Assembly (NCBI RefSeq): GCF_024746815.1
Contig: NZ_CP080527.1
Coordinates: forward strand, 248,001 to 312,000
DNA length: 64,000 bases
Direction of reading: 5' to 3'
Origin: Mesorhizobium sp. AR07
GTDB taxonomy: Bacteria > Pseudomonadota > Alphaproteobacteria > Rhizobiales > Rhizobiaceae
The position numbers and the translations under genes were made by a program. Within the stretch, counting starts at the first letter, position 1. Every line of letters begins with the position of its first letter. The notes below the pieces were generated by a model that was not told the origin of the DNA, searched no databases, and saw nothing but the letters and a program-made list of their open reading frames with translations. Positions 1 through 8,357 of this stretch are shown in pieces.

Positions 1-3
1 GGG

Positions 4-318
4 TCAAGTCAAGTTGGCCCACACTTGGGGAAAGCTTTCGAACCAATCAGGTCTGCGCGCACGGTTCACGATTAAGTAGGCTCCGGGAAACACGATGTCC
101 AATGTCCTGATCGACCAGATATTGAACTTGTAGCCCGGGCGGATTTCGAGCGTCGGCTGGACATCGATGTTCTTGGAGATCGTCCGCTCGGCCACGCGCC
201 CGAAAGTTTCCTCGAAGGATCGCCTTGCCGAATTTTCGGCAGTGTTTTCGGTGCTCTCACATTGATTGAGCGGTAAGGAAATTTGAGATAGCAGCGCGCT
301 TGTGACCCGTGAGCGCAC
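4..318 (-). pseudogene. trbI C-terminal remnant (conjugative transfer)
   Basis: On the minus strand the translation contains RRSFEETFGRVAERTISKN followed by VQPTLEIRPGYKFN, which matches the C-terminal region of TrbI/VirB10-type proteins of the conjugative mating-pair apparatus. Just after this block the expected VDQDIVFPGAY stretch is present only in mixed frames, with a short duplicated gacat stretch, so the end is frameshifted. Only about the last quarter of a normal TrbI (over 400 residues) is present and it runs into an IS6 fragment. I read it as a dead relic of a trb conjugation operon, not a working gene. Confidence 0.7.
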
Positions 319-500
319 CGACCTATACGAACCACCTCTATCCGATCGAAATCGTAGCGCGTGCTGTCTGGCTCTCCTTCCGCTTCAATCTGAGCCTGCG
401 CGAGGAAATGCGCCGATGGTGCCGAAAGCACGGCCCTGATTATGCGCGCCGCATACGCCGCGAGGCGCCGACGAAGACGATGTCTGGCACCTCGACGAAG
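309..500 (+). pseudogene. IS6-family transposase remnant, 5' part, split by intron
   Basis: Reading from a GTG at 309, the translation has the IS6/IS240 DDE transposase N-terminus (YPIEIVARAVWLSFRFNLSLRE), then RRWCRKHGPDYARRIRR. About 14 codons that normally lie between these blocks are missing. A one-base deletion near 477 shifts the frame, and the expected DDVWHLDE is read in the next frame up to position 500. The reading continues as VVRINGQK at 2381, so the transposase is split by the group II intron. With deletions and frameshifts on both sides it cannot encode an active transposase. Confidence 0.8.
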
Positions 501-767
501 GTGCGCCACGAAGGCGCGAAGGAGGAGCTATGATTTAGGCACTTCCCAAGCAGCCATGCTGCACAGGAGATGAGGGCTGGCCCCTCGAAGCCGGCTTGCA
601 GGAGCGGGTTTCAAACCACCTCAAGCTGCTGTCGTAAAGAGCGATGGTGGTGAGCGTTGAGGAAAAGGCCGGACTTGATCCGGTCAGGTAAGATGCAAGG
701 AGACGAGCGTGAGCGAACCGCTGACGACGTGTCGAAAAGTGCATAGATGGCGTCAAAACCGGGTGGG

Positions 768-773
768 CTTCGT
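768..773 (+). other. Candidate EBS1 of the group II intron
   Basis: CTTCGT is the exact reverse complement of the six exon bases ACGAAG immediately before the intron (495-500). It lies in the part of the intron upstream of the encoded protein, where the exon-binding loop of domain I is expected. The pairing is seen in the sequence; the assignment as EBS1 is inferred. Confidence 0.55.
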
Positions 774-1040
774 TAACCCGGGAGAAGTCTGGGAGATACC
801 TGTCTACTGCCCAGATGGCGTCCGGCATGAAGGCGGCGTGACCTTGCTTCAGGCTCTTGTGTGGAACGTGGGAACCTGTCGCCCCGATGCGAAGGGAGAC
901 ATCCAAGTGGAAGCACCATGAGGATCCGAGTACCGATGCGGGGCACAGGGACGGAGTTGCGTGTAGTAGTGAAGAAGGTGCTGTAATGGCGTTGGAGCGA
1001 AGGCGCAACACTGTCCAGCTTTATCGAAAGGTCAACCGTC

Positions 1041-2306
1041 ATGCGGGAGGAGCCTTTGGGTAAAGCAAAGCCGTTCGATATTCCTAAACGGGCTGTTTGG
1101 GAGGCTTATCAACGGGTAAAGGCGAACCGGGGTGCAGCCGGGGTCGATGATCAGTCGATCGAAGATTTTGAGCGGGATGTGAAGAACAACCTGTTCAAGC
1201 TCTGGAACCGATTGTCATCTGGCAGCTACTTTCCGCCGCCAGTCAAACGGGTCGCGATCAAAAAGCGGCAAGGTGGTACAAGGCCGTTGGGCATTCCCAC
1301 GGTCTCAGACCGGATTGCGCAAGGGGTGGTGAAGGCATACCTGGAACCGGAACTGGAAAGACATTTCCATCCCGATTCCTATGGGTATAGGCCCGGCAAG
1401 TCGGCACTCGAGGCCGTGGGTATGGCAAGGCAGAGATGCTGGCGCCATGACTGGGTTCTCGATCTCGACATTCAGGCCTTCTTCGACACCATTCCACACG
1501 ACCTGTTGCTACGGGCGGTGCGAAAGCACACCGACTGCACGTGGGTGTTGTTGTACATTGAACGGTGGCTGACGGCTCCCGTGCAACTGGAGAACGGCAC
1601 TTTGGAACCTCGGGAGAGGGGAACTCCGCAGGGGTCAGTTATCTCACCCTTGCTGGCGAACCTCTTTTTGCACTATGCGTTCGATCGGTGGATGGCCAAA
1701 CACCATCCTGAGATTCCGTTTGAACGCTTTGCCGATGATGCCGTTTGTCATTGCAGCAGCGAGCGTCAGGCCCAAAAGTTGCAAACGGATCTTGAGCAAC
1801 GGTTTGCTGAATGCGGACTGAAGTTACATCCAAACAAGACACAGATCGTGTATTGCAAGGATAACGTTCGGCGGGGGCATTGCCCCAATCAGAAGTTCGA
1901 CTTTCTCGGCTACACCTTTCGACCGAGACTGGCAATGAACCGATGGGGCAAGACCTTCGTCAATTTCAGTCCGGGTATCAGCAACCGAGCCGCGAAAGCC
2001 ATCCGTCAGACAATGCGGGACTGGCAGCTTGACCGCCGTATCGACAAGCGCATCAATGATCTGGCCAAGATGTTCAATCCGATCCTTCGTGGTTGGATGA
2101 ACTACTATGGTCGTTACCACAAATCGGCACTTTCCCGAGCATTGATGCACCTCGATCTGCGCCTGGCACGCTGGGCCATGTCGAAATATCGACGCCTGAG
2201 ACGCCATCGTCGGCGTGCGCGGTACTGGGTCCAGGACGTAAGGCGTCGGGAGCCAGCGCTGTTTGCACATTGGCGATTGCTGTATCGGGCAACGGCTGGA
2301 CGGTAG
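1041..2306 (+). CDS. Group II intron reverse transcriptase/maturase
   Basis: The 421-aa intron-encoded protein splices the intron RNA and copies it at the DNA target. It shows reverse-transcriptase blocks in order: GVDDQSI, RPLGIPTVSDRIAQ, DLDIQAFFDTIPHD, GTPQGSVISPLLANLFL and the polymerase box FADD. A maturase domain X follows (GWMNYYGRYH near residue 360). There is no H-N-H endonuclease domain, and the length matches the roughly 419-aa RmInt1 protein, a lineage that homes without endonuclease. The catalytic box reads FADD instead of the near-universal YADD, a conservative but unusual change. The gene lies inside intron domain IV. Confidence 0.9.
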   Translation: MREEPLGKAKPFDIPKRAVWEAYQRVKANRGAAGVDDQSIEDFERDVKNNLFKLWNRLSSGSYFPPPVKRVAIKKRQGGTRPLGIPTVSDRIAQGVVKAYLEPELERHFHPDSYGYRPGKSALEAVGMARQRCWRHDWVLDLDIQAFFDTIPHDLLLRAVRKHTDCTWVLLYIERWLTAPVQLENGTLEPRERGTPQGSVISPLLANLFLHYAFDRWMAKHHPEIPFERFADDAVCHCSSERQAQKLQTDLEQRFAECGLKLHPNKTQIVYCKDNVRRGHCPNQKFDFLGYTFRPRLAMNRWGKTFVNFSPGISNRAAKAIRQTMRDWQLDRRIDKRINDLAKMFNPILRGWMNYYGRYHKSALSRALMHLDLRLARWAMSKYRRLRRHRRRARYWVQDVRRREPALFAHWRLLYRATAGR

Positions 2307-2380
2307 GAGCCGGATGAGTGGAGACGCTCACGTCCGGATCTGTGAGAGCCTGGGGGTGAAATTCCCCCGGGCCACTCGAC
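2307..2380 (+). ncRNA. Group II intron domains V and VI
   Basis: Domain V begins with GAGCCGG and forms a stem with GAGTG opposite CGCTC closed by a GAGA tetraloop. It is followed by a domain VI hairpin in which GGGGG and CCCCC arms enclose a short loop. A bulged A seven bases from the 3' end (2374) is the likely branch point. These are the catalytic and branching parts of the ribozyme, and they set the 3' boundary of the intron. Confidence 0.8.
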
Positions 2381-2653
2381 TGGTGGTGCGCATCAACGGT
2401 CAGAAATGCTGGTTGTGGAGAGCGGTTGATCAGGACGGATATGCGCTCGACGAGATTGTCCAGACGCGCCGCACGGGAGCGAACGCAACAGGGTTTCCGC
2501 TCGATCGGCACATTGCAGCATTTCGCGTCGATCTTCTCCGCCGTCCGAAACCTCTTCGTCCAACCGCAGACCAACCGCTCCGCAGCACAAATTCGAACCC
2601 ATCGACGCCAGGCAATGGCCGCGTGGGAAGCCGTGAATGCACGACCTGCCTGA
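2381..2653 (+). pseudogene. IS6-family transposase remnant, 3' part
   Basis: The sequence after the intron reads VVRINGQKCWLWRAVDQDGYALDEIVQTRR, typical of the region after the first catalytic Asp of IS6 transposases. After a large internal deletion and a change of frame it continues as RERTQQGFRS and IFSAVRNLFVQPQ, the C-terminal end of the family. The second and third catalytic acidic residues are lost. It belongs with the 309-500 fragment. Confidence 0.8.
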
Positions 2654-2789
2654 AAAGCGCGGGGTCGGCCTCACGCGGCCACATTTCACACAACGTGACA
2701 ACTGCCTGCGGGGTAGATGGCCGCAGACTGGGGCGGGGGAACACAGATCCCGCGCGGATTGACGTGACGGATGACGGACGGGATCCTAG

Positions 2790-3485
2790 TTAGCCGGTGG
2801 AGATGTATCTCGCGACGCGCGATAGGCCGTATGAGATGAAGTTTCTCTGCACGAATCCGACCGCTCTCAGATCTCCAGCACGCAACGCACGGCAGTGTTC
2901 ATCAACTTCCTCCTTGAGGAACCTGACTTCATCCTCCCACATTCTATCTACCAAGCTGTACCACACACGTGACGCCTGAAAGTACAGCCGGTCGTGGCTC
3001 TCCCTCATCGCGGAATTGTTGATCAGCGCATTGACCGCGAAATGAAGCTCGTGGTTGATCTGCCAGAATTGCTCAAAATCCCTTGACTGAAGAAGGGCTT
3101 CCACCCGCGGGACAAGCGCCTCGACCTCCTCAAGTGCTTTGGGGGTTCGGTCCGGTCTGCTGAAATCGCCGATCATTTCACTCAGTCTTAGACGGAAAGC
3201 GTAGACATCCTTGAATTCTTTAAAATCCACTCCGGTGACTGTCGTACCGACGCCATTCTTGGTTTCAACGAGACCTTCGTAGTCAAGACGCTGCAACGCC
3301 TGCCGGACCGGTGTACGACTGACATTGAACTCCGCAGCCAATTCTGTCTCGACAAGCAGTTCTCCCGGCCGATATTGCAACAGGCAGATCCGGTCTCGAA
3401 GAACACGATGGATCTCGATTGACTGGCCCCTGGGAGGCGCAGCTCGTGGCGCCTCTCGCTTAAATGCTGTCGCGGCTTTAGACAT
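2790..3485 (-). CDS. GntR/FadR-type transcriptional regulator
   Basis: A 231-aa DNA-binding regulator. An N-terminal winged helix-turn-helix is evident (ETELAAEFNVSRTPVRQALQRL, residues about 46-68), followed by an all-helical ligand-sensing domain of the FadR/FCD class (residues about 100-225). Its ATG shares one base with the stop of the upstream EutA-like gene (TGATG), so the two are co-transcribed and translationally coupled. It probably controls the catabolic genes at 3.5-11.6 kb in response to a pathway intermediate. It is more distant from the two mutually similar GntR proteins at 14468 and 34077, though all three share the CLL.Y.PG motif before the helix-turn-helix. Confidence 0.88.
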   Translation of the reverse strand: MSKAATAFKREAPRAAPPRGQSIEIHRVLRDRICLLQYRPGELLVETELAAEFNVSRTPVRQALQRLDYEGLVETKNGVGTTVTGVDFKEFKDVYAFRLRLSEMIGDFSRPDRTPKALEEVEALVPRVEALLQSRDFEQFWQINHELHFAVNALINNSAMRESHDRLYFQASRVWYSLVDRMWEDEVRFLKEEVDEHCRALRAGDLRAVGFVQRNFISYGLSRVARYISTG

Positions 3486-4258
3486 CAGTTCTCTTTGAAA
3501 AGTCGGCCATATTTGTCGCTCCGGTCATTCACCCCCGCCAACCGCAAGCAATCCCACATCATCGCCTGGTTGCTAGTGATCACCGGCTTACCCGATTCTG
3601 CTTCAAGTGCCTGGATAATGTCCACCGAGCGAAGGGCGCCGCAACTGATAAAAATGGCATCGGAATCTGCCCGATCGACCTGCTTCGCGAATTCGTAGAT
3701 GTAGTCAGGGGTCACCCGCACCATGTCTTCATCATTTTCAATGTTCAAACCCTGGATATTCAGGATCTCAAATCCCCGTTCTTCCATATAAACCCGCTCG
3801 ATCTCGTTGACTGGATCGACATACGGGGTCGCTATGGTGATCTTCCTCGCATTCACGGCCTTCAGGGCGCGCATGACGCCTGAGATTATAGACGTCGGCT
3901 TGGCGCCGGGTGCACCGCGGGTGAGCTCGGCGAACACGTTGTCTTCGCCGATCACGACGCTTCCAGAAGTGCATGCGTAGCAAATGACGTCGAGTTGCAC
4001 CTCCGGAACGATCAGAGCAGCAGCGTCACCGATCCCCGAAGCCATGGCAGACAAAGTTTCGACGGCCACCTTATTTGCCATCGGGGCTCTCTGGAAGTGA
4101 ACGCCGACCCCATTCGGAGCCAGGTTGAACATGTCCTCTTCGATGGTCTGCTCCATTGCCAGAAGAACGAAACCCAGCTTGGCCTTGTGATGGCGTCCCG
4201 CGTCGAACCGGATGACTCCGCGACCGAGTGAATTTTCTAATTGTCCAGTCTGTTGCAT
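3485..4258 (-). CDS. Asp/Glu racemase-family enzyme (EutA / maleate isomerase-like)
   Basis: The 257-aa protein has the two conserved cysteine motifs of the aspartate/glutamate racemase superfamily: YACTSGSVV in the middle and ISCGALRS near residue 215, followed by MMWDCLRLAGV. That layout is shared by maleate cis-trans isomerase, arylmalonate decarboxylase and the ectoine-utilisation protein EutA. The ATG at 4258 is preceded by GGAG; a longer TTG-started form is less likely. It is transcribed away from the M24 hydrolase and overlaps the GntR gene. It probably isomerises or decarboxylates a diacid or amino-acid-like intermediate; the substrate is not known. Confidence 0.78.
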   Translation of the reverse strand: MQQTGQLENSLGRGVIRFDAGRHHKAKLGFVLLAMEQTIEEDMFNLAPNGVGVHFQRAPMANKVAVETLSAMASGIGDAAALIVPEVQLDVICYACTSGSVVIGEDNVFAELTRGAPGAKPTSIISGVMRALKAVNARKITIATPYVDPVNEIERVYMEERGFEILNIQGLNIENDEDMVRVTPDYIYEFAKQVDRADSDAIFISCGALRSVDIIQALEAESGKPVITSNQAMMWDCLRLAGVNDRSDKYGRLFKEN

Positions 4259-4332
4259 TTGCCGTCTGCTCCCATAGCGTTTTCTTACCTGTACACAGCC
4301 AATGCAAATGCGCAAGATTTGTTACCAAAAAA

Positions 4333-4379
4333 AACACCAATGCAACACCATTGACAGATATTTAACACCAATTTAACAT
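4333..4379 (+). promoter_or_regulatory. Divergent promoter with phased AACACCAAT repeats
   Basis: TTGACA at 4351-4356 and TAACAT at 4374-4379 are separated by 17 bases, a good sigma-70 promoter reading toward the M24 gene. Three direct repeats, AACACCAAT (4333), AACACCATT (4344) and AACACCAAT (4364), start 11 and 20 bases apart, that is, on about the same face of the helix, and they overlap the promoter. They are a likely regulator-binding array, inferred to be for the neighbouring GntR protein. Confidence 0.55.
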
Positions 4380-4420
4380 TCGGAAATCCAACCTGCATAC
4401 AGCTTGAGAGGCCCGAGACC

Positions 4421-5566
4421 ATGAGACCAGGCAAGCAACGGACCGAGAAACTGAAGAAGGCGCTCCGGGCGGGCGGCTTCGAAAGCGCCATTCTGACCAA
4501 CCCGGATTCCATCGCCTACTTCGGCGAGTATCTGGACTACCTCGGCATAGACTTCGGTCGCCCTACCTTGATGACGGTTCCTGTCGACGGCGAGCCGACC
4601 ATTGTCACTCCCCTGATGGAGTCGGAGATGTGCGGACGGATGAGCTGGGTGGCTGATATCCGTCCATGGAGCGACGGCATCAACGACGAGTGGCGCAGCG
4701 TCCTCAAGTCGGCGGTCGAAGGAAAGGCGCGCCGAGTTGCAATCGAGAAGCGGTCCATCCCGGCGCTCGTGGCCAATGATCTGCTCCCCATGCTTCATGG
4801 AGCCGAAGTCGGCGATGCCGGACCTGTCATCTCGGAGATCCGGATGATCAAGTCGGCCGATGAGATCGGAATTATGCGCAAGGCCGGCGAAGTTGCCGTC
4901 GCGATGGTGAAAGGCGCGCGCGAAGTCATCGCCGAGGGCGTGCCGGAGTACGAGGTCGCGCTGGCAGTCATCGCAGCGGGCACCAGGAAGGCAGCGTCAT
5001 TCCTCGATGATAAGACGGATCGCTTCGTCTCTCCCACCATCTACAATCTTCAGATCCTTCAGTCGGGCACCGACGTGTGCCTGGTACACCGACGTTCGTC
5101 GGTTCGTGAAATCCGGAAGGGAGATCCAGTTTATCTCTGCTTCTGCGGGATCGCCAACTTCCGCAACTACAAGCTCGGCTTCGACCGCGAATTCTTCGTC
5201 GGCGGAGCGACAGACGAGCAGGCACGCGTCTATGAGACTGCCGTGGCCGCTCAGCAGGCGGCGCTCGCGGCAATCAAGCCGGGCATCGCATGCGAGGAAA
5301 TCAACGCCGCTGCAGAAGCAGTCTACACGGAGGCAGGCTTCGCGGCTGGATATCGTACCGGTCGTTCGGTCGGTCAGTCATTCCTGGAATCCCCAGAACT
5401 CAAGCGCGGAGAGAAGCGTCTGCTCGAAGCCGGCATGACCTTCGCGGTCGACGGGGGAATCACGATCGAAGGAAGCTTCGGCGGCCGCATTGGCGACTCG
5501 ATCGTGGTGACCGATACCGGATTTGAGTACCTGACGAACTATCCGCGTGAACTCGCAGTCGTTTGA
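4421..5566 (+). CDS. M24-family hydrolase, creatinase-like
   Basis: The 381-aa protein has a creatinase N-terminal domain and a C-terminal pita-bread domain of peptidase family M24. The metal-binding residues of true aminopeptidases are not conserved: the usual GHG segment reads YRTGRSVGQSF. Against creatinase as I recall it, LQSGTDVCLVHRRSS aligns with the active-site His region, keeping the His, while the two catalytic glutamates become Asp (GFDREFF and FAVDGGI). So it probably hydrolyses a C-N bond in a small molecule without metal, like creatinase or ectoine hydrolase. It starts the rightward operon and lies 9 bases before the AtzG-like gene. Confidence 0.82.
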   Translation: MRPGKQRTEKLKKALRAGGFESAILTNPDSIAYFGEYLDYLGIDFGRPTLMTVPVDGEPTIVTPLMESEMCGRMSWVADIRPWSDGINDEWRSVLKSAVEGKARRVAIEKRSIPALVANDLLPMLHGAEVGDAGPVISEIRMIKSADEIGIMRKAGEVAVAMVKGAREVIAEGVPEYEVALAVIAAGTRKAASFLDDKTDRFVSPTIYNLQILQSGTDVCLVHRRSSVREIRKGDPVYLCFCGIANFRNYKLGFDREFFVGGATDEQARVYETAVAAQQAALAAIKPGIACEEINAAAEAVYTEAGFAAGYRTGRSVGQSFLESPELKRGEKRLLEAGMTFAVDGGITIEGSFGGRIGDSIVVTDTGFEYLTNYPRELAVV

Positions 5567-5575
5567 GGTAGGTCA

Positions 5576-5788
5576 ATGAGCCGGCCCACTTTTGCGACAT
5601 TGAAAGCCATGAACGCCGAATTCTTCGGCAGCCGCTGGGACGAGAAGGACGTGGAGCAGCTTGTCGCGCCAACATTCGGCGTCGTCTCCAGCTTCGAAAA
5701 GGTCATTTCGGACCTTCAGCGCATTGTCAGTAAAGATCTGGGCCAGGTGTCCCCCGATGACCACTGCTCGGGGCTCACCAATGACTAA
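5576..5788 (+). CDS. Small AtzG/GatC-like amidase partner
   Basis: A 70-aa protein with the pattern W.E.D...LV.P..G....F and two predicted helices, resembling AtzG, the small GatC-like subunit that stabilises the amidase AtzE. Its stop overlaps the amidase ATG by 8 nt, so the two are made together. A matching 71-aa gene sits in exactly the same place before the amidase at 27106. I infer a structural partner of the amidase; AtzG is the closest family I know, but the substrate need not be related to triazine breakdown. Confidence 0.72.
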   Translation: MSRPTFATLKAMNAEFFGSRWDEKDVEQLVAPTFGVVSSFEKVISDLQRIVSKDLGQVSPDDHCSGLTND

Positions 5789-7121
5789 CAGGAAATCCGT
5801 CAAACAGATCGCGGCAGAAATTCGGAGCGGCCGCTCGGTTGTCGAAGTCGTCGAGGAGAGCTTGGCTGCTGCCGAACGGCTGAACCCCGAGCATCGCAGC
5901 TTCATAACAATCATGCGAGATCCCGCACTCTCGCAAGCGGCAAAAGCAGACGCCAGAAGAAAAGACGGCAAGAACGGCGGGCTGCTCGACGGCGTGCCGT
6001 TTGCGGTAAAGGACATGTTCCAGACCGCCGGCGTTCTCACGACGGGCGGTAGTGCAGTGCTTAAGCACAACGTGCCTGACACATCGGCTCTGGTCGTCAC
6101 GCGTCTGGAGGAGGCTGGCTCTGTACTGATCGGCAAGGCGAACCAGCACGAGTTCGCGTATGGCGCGACGGGGGAGAACGGCTGGAGCGGTACGACACGC
6201 AATCCGTTCGATACCACCCGGTTGGCCGGAGGATCTAGCGGAGGGTCGGCGGCCGCGGTTGCGGCTGGGATCGTGCCCTACGCCCTGGGAACGGACACTG
6301 GCGGGTCGGTCCGCGTTCCAGCCGCACTTTGTGGAGTAGTTGGTTTCAAACCCAGCTTCGGGCGCATGAGCCTTCAAGGCGTTATTCCATACTGCTGGTC
6401 TCTCGATCATGCCGGGATCTTCGCCAATAACGTCGAAGACGTGGCCCTCGTTCTCGATCAGACGACAGCTATTGGTCACGCGGCGGTACCCCGGAACTTG
6501 AAGGTCGGAATCGTAAAGGGTTGGGCCGAAAGAAGTGACGCGCCCGTCCGACAGGCCTTCCTCACAGCCAAATCGGCCCTCGAACAAATGGGGGCCTCGT
6601 TCACGGAAATCGAACTCCCGGATCAAGCGGAAGCAAGAACAGTTTCGCTGACGATACAGTTGGCAGAGACGCTGGCCTATCATGGCCCCAACCTCGTTCG
6701 TGCGCGCTCATCGTTCGGGGAGGACATGCTGAGCGGGATGGCGCTCGGACAGTTCCTTTCGGCAGAAAGCTACATCCAGTGCAAGCGCATGCTTGAGGTC
6801 TACAACCGGGCATTCTCAGAGACGATGAGCACCCTGGACGTTCTCCTGACGCCGGGCTGCCCGATTACGGCCCCAAAAGTTGGTGCGGTGCATGTCGAGG
6901 TGGGAGGTGACAGCCTGCCCGTAGGGAACGCGCTGACACTGTTCACGTCGTTCTTCAACCTCGTGGGGACACCAGCTATCGCGCTCCCCGTCCACGCGGA
7001 GAGATCCTACCTTCCTGTGTCAGCGCAGCTAGTCGGCGGACGCAATCGCGACTCCGAGCTTCTGGCGGTAGCACACGCTTTTGAGGAAACACTTCGAGGA
7101 ACAAACAAGATCGCGGCCTAG
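5781..7121 (+). CDS. Amidase-signature hydrolase
   Basis: The 446-aa enzyme belongs to the amidase signature family with its Ser-cisSer-Lys triad visible: Lys in DGVPFAVKD, the cis-Ser in GGSSGGSAAA and the nucleophile in GTDTGGSVRVPA. It hydrolyses an amide or carbamoyl bond in the cytoplasm. The ATG at 5781 lies inside the AtzG-like gene, which argues against longer upstream starts. It shares long stretches (HEFAYGATGEN, PYCWSLDH) with the amidase at 27106, so the two are paralogues. It probably acts directly after the M24 hydrolase encoded upstream. Confidence 0.9.
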   Translation: MTNRKSVKQIAAEIRSGRSVVEVVEESLAAAERLNPEHRSFITIMRDPALSQAAKADARRKDGKNGGLLDGVPFAVKDMFQTAGVLTTGGSAVLKHNVPDTSALVVTRLEEAGSVLIGKANQHEFAYGATGENGWSGTTRNPFDTTRLAGGSSGGSAAAVAAGIVPYALGTDTGGSVRVPAALCGVVGFKPSFGRMSLQGVIPYCWSLDHAGIFANNVEDVALVLDQTTAIGHAAVPRNLKVGIVKGWAERSDAPVRQAFLTAKSALEQMGASFTEIELPDQAEARTVSLTIQLAETLAYHGPNLVRARSSFGEDMLSGMALGQFLSAESYIQCKRMLEVYNRAFSETMSTLDVLLTPGCPITAPKVGAVHVEVGGDSLPVGNALTLFTSFFNLVGTPAIALPVHAERSYLPVSAQLVGGRNRDSELLAVAHAFEETLRGTNKIAA

Positions 7122-7180
7122 CCGCTTCCGAATTCAATCGAGCCGGCGAGAAGATCGGTCAATCCAGAGGAGTAACAAGA

Positions 7181-8254
7181 ATGAATAAGTTTCTTTATCT
7201 AGTGGCAGGCACTGCGATTGCTAGCATCTTTACCGTATCTTCCACAGCCTTCGCGGCGGACCAACTGGTCGTCGCGTCGTTCGGCGGTGCCTATACGGCC
7301 AGCCAATCGAAGGCTTTTATTGAGCCGTACATGGCCGAGAAAGGCGCGAAGGTACTCACCGCCGATTATAACGGCGGTCTCGCAGAACTTCGATCCCAGG
7401 TTCAATCCGGCAACGGCGCCTGGGATGTGATCGACCTCGAGCTTCAGGATGCGCTCAGAGCTTGCGATGACGGCCTCATCGAAAAGATCGACGCATCCCA
7501 GCTTGCTCCGGCTGCCGATGGAACCGCCGCTAAGGACGACTTCCTGCCAGGCACCCTGATGGATTGCGGCGTCGGAACTATCATGTGGTCGAACATCATC
7601 GCCTACGACAAGACCAAGTTCCCGAACGGCGGTCCCAAGACCATTGCAGACTTCTTCGATCTTGCGAAGTTTCCGGGCAAGCGCGGCCTGAGCAACAAGC
7701 CGAATGTCAATCTCGAGTGGGCGCTCATGGCCGACGGCGTGCCGAACGACAAGGTTTACGAAACGCTCGCGACCAAAGAAGGTCTCGATAGGGCGTTTGC
7801 CAAGCTCGACTCCATCAAGAAGGACGTCGTGTTCTGGGGGGCACATGCTCAGGCACCGCAGCTTCTCGCTGACGGCGAAGTCGTCATGACCGCGGCCGCG
7901 AATGGCCGTATCTACGACGCAATCTCGAAGGAGAACAAGCCATTCGAGATCGTTTGGGATGGGCAGATCTGGAACCTTGACGTCTGGGCGATCTCGAAGG
8001 CCAGCAAGAACAAGGACGCGGCTCTGGACTTTGTGAAGTTCTCGACGACAGGCCAGCGCCTTGCCGACGTGACGAAGTATATCAGCTACGGCCCGGTCAG
8101 AAAATCTTCGCAGTCGTTGATCCCTGAGGCGATCCGGACCAGCCTGCCGACGTACGAAGCCAACTTCAAGACGTCTCTTGCGAACGATCTCGAGTTCTGG
8201 GCAGATCATCAGGACGAGATCAACCAGCGCTGGGCGACTTGGATGGCGAAGTAA
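7181..8254 (+). CDS. ABC transporter periplasmic binding protein, PotD-type
   Basis: The 357-aa solute-binding protein starts with a clear signal peptide (Lys, hydrophobic stretch, cut after STAFA near residue 25). The mature part begins LVVASFGGAYTASQS, typical of the spermidine/putrescine-type binding proteins (class 6 solute-binding family). GAGGAG lies just before the start. It is the first gene of a four-gene importer with ATPase and two permeases. The ligand is presumably the compound degraded by the upstream M24-amidase module; polyamine specificity is not shown. Confidence 0.9.
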   Translation: MNKFLYLVAGTAIASIFTVSSTAFAADQLVVASFGGAYTASQSKAFIEPYMAEKGAKVLTADYNGGLAELRSQVQSGNGAWDVIDLELQDALRACDDGLIEKIDASQLAPAADGTAAKDDFLPGTLMDCGVGTIMWSNIIAYDKTKFPNGGPKTIADFFDLAKFPGKRGLSNKPNVNLEWALMADGVPNDKVYETLATKEGLDRAFAKLDSIKKDVVFWGAHAQAPQLLADGEVVMTAAANGRIYDAISKENKPFEIVWDGQIWNLDVWAISKASKNKDAALDFVKFSTTGQRLADVTKYISYGPVRKSSQSLIPEAIRTSLPTYEANFKTSLANDLEFWADHQDEINQRWATWMAK

Positions 8255-8357
8255 TTCGTTCGCGAATTGCTTTCCCGCTGAGATGGTCGGAGCGTTGCTC
8301 CGGCCATCGGATCTGACGCGGTGGCTGCGCCAGTACCACGAGCCAGAACGAGAGATC

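Larger units (their letters stand above)
501..2380 (+). mobile_element. Group II intron (RmInt1-like), complete
   Basis: The left edge is GTGCG at 501, the group II 5' consensus, and the right edge is ...ACTCGAC at 2380. Removing 501-2380 joins the IS6 coding sequence exactly (HLDE then VVRING), which fixes both boundaries. The length is 1,880 nt, close to the 1,884 nt I recall for Sinorhizobium RmInt1. It encodes its own reverse transcriptase/maturase (1041-2306) and carries a recognisable domain V with a GAGA loop at 2307-2342 and a domain VI stem. A six-base CTTCGT at 768-773 can pair with the last six exon bases ACGAAG (495-500), as EBS1/IBS1 should. The element looks intact. Confidence 0.9.

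Noticed and set aside
5576..7121. Triazine (cyanuric acid) degradation genes atzG/atzE
   Set aside because: The amidase-plus-small-subunit layout is similar, but no cyanuric acid or biuret/allophanate hydrolase genes are nearby; the linked M24 enzyme points elsewhere.
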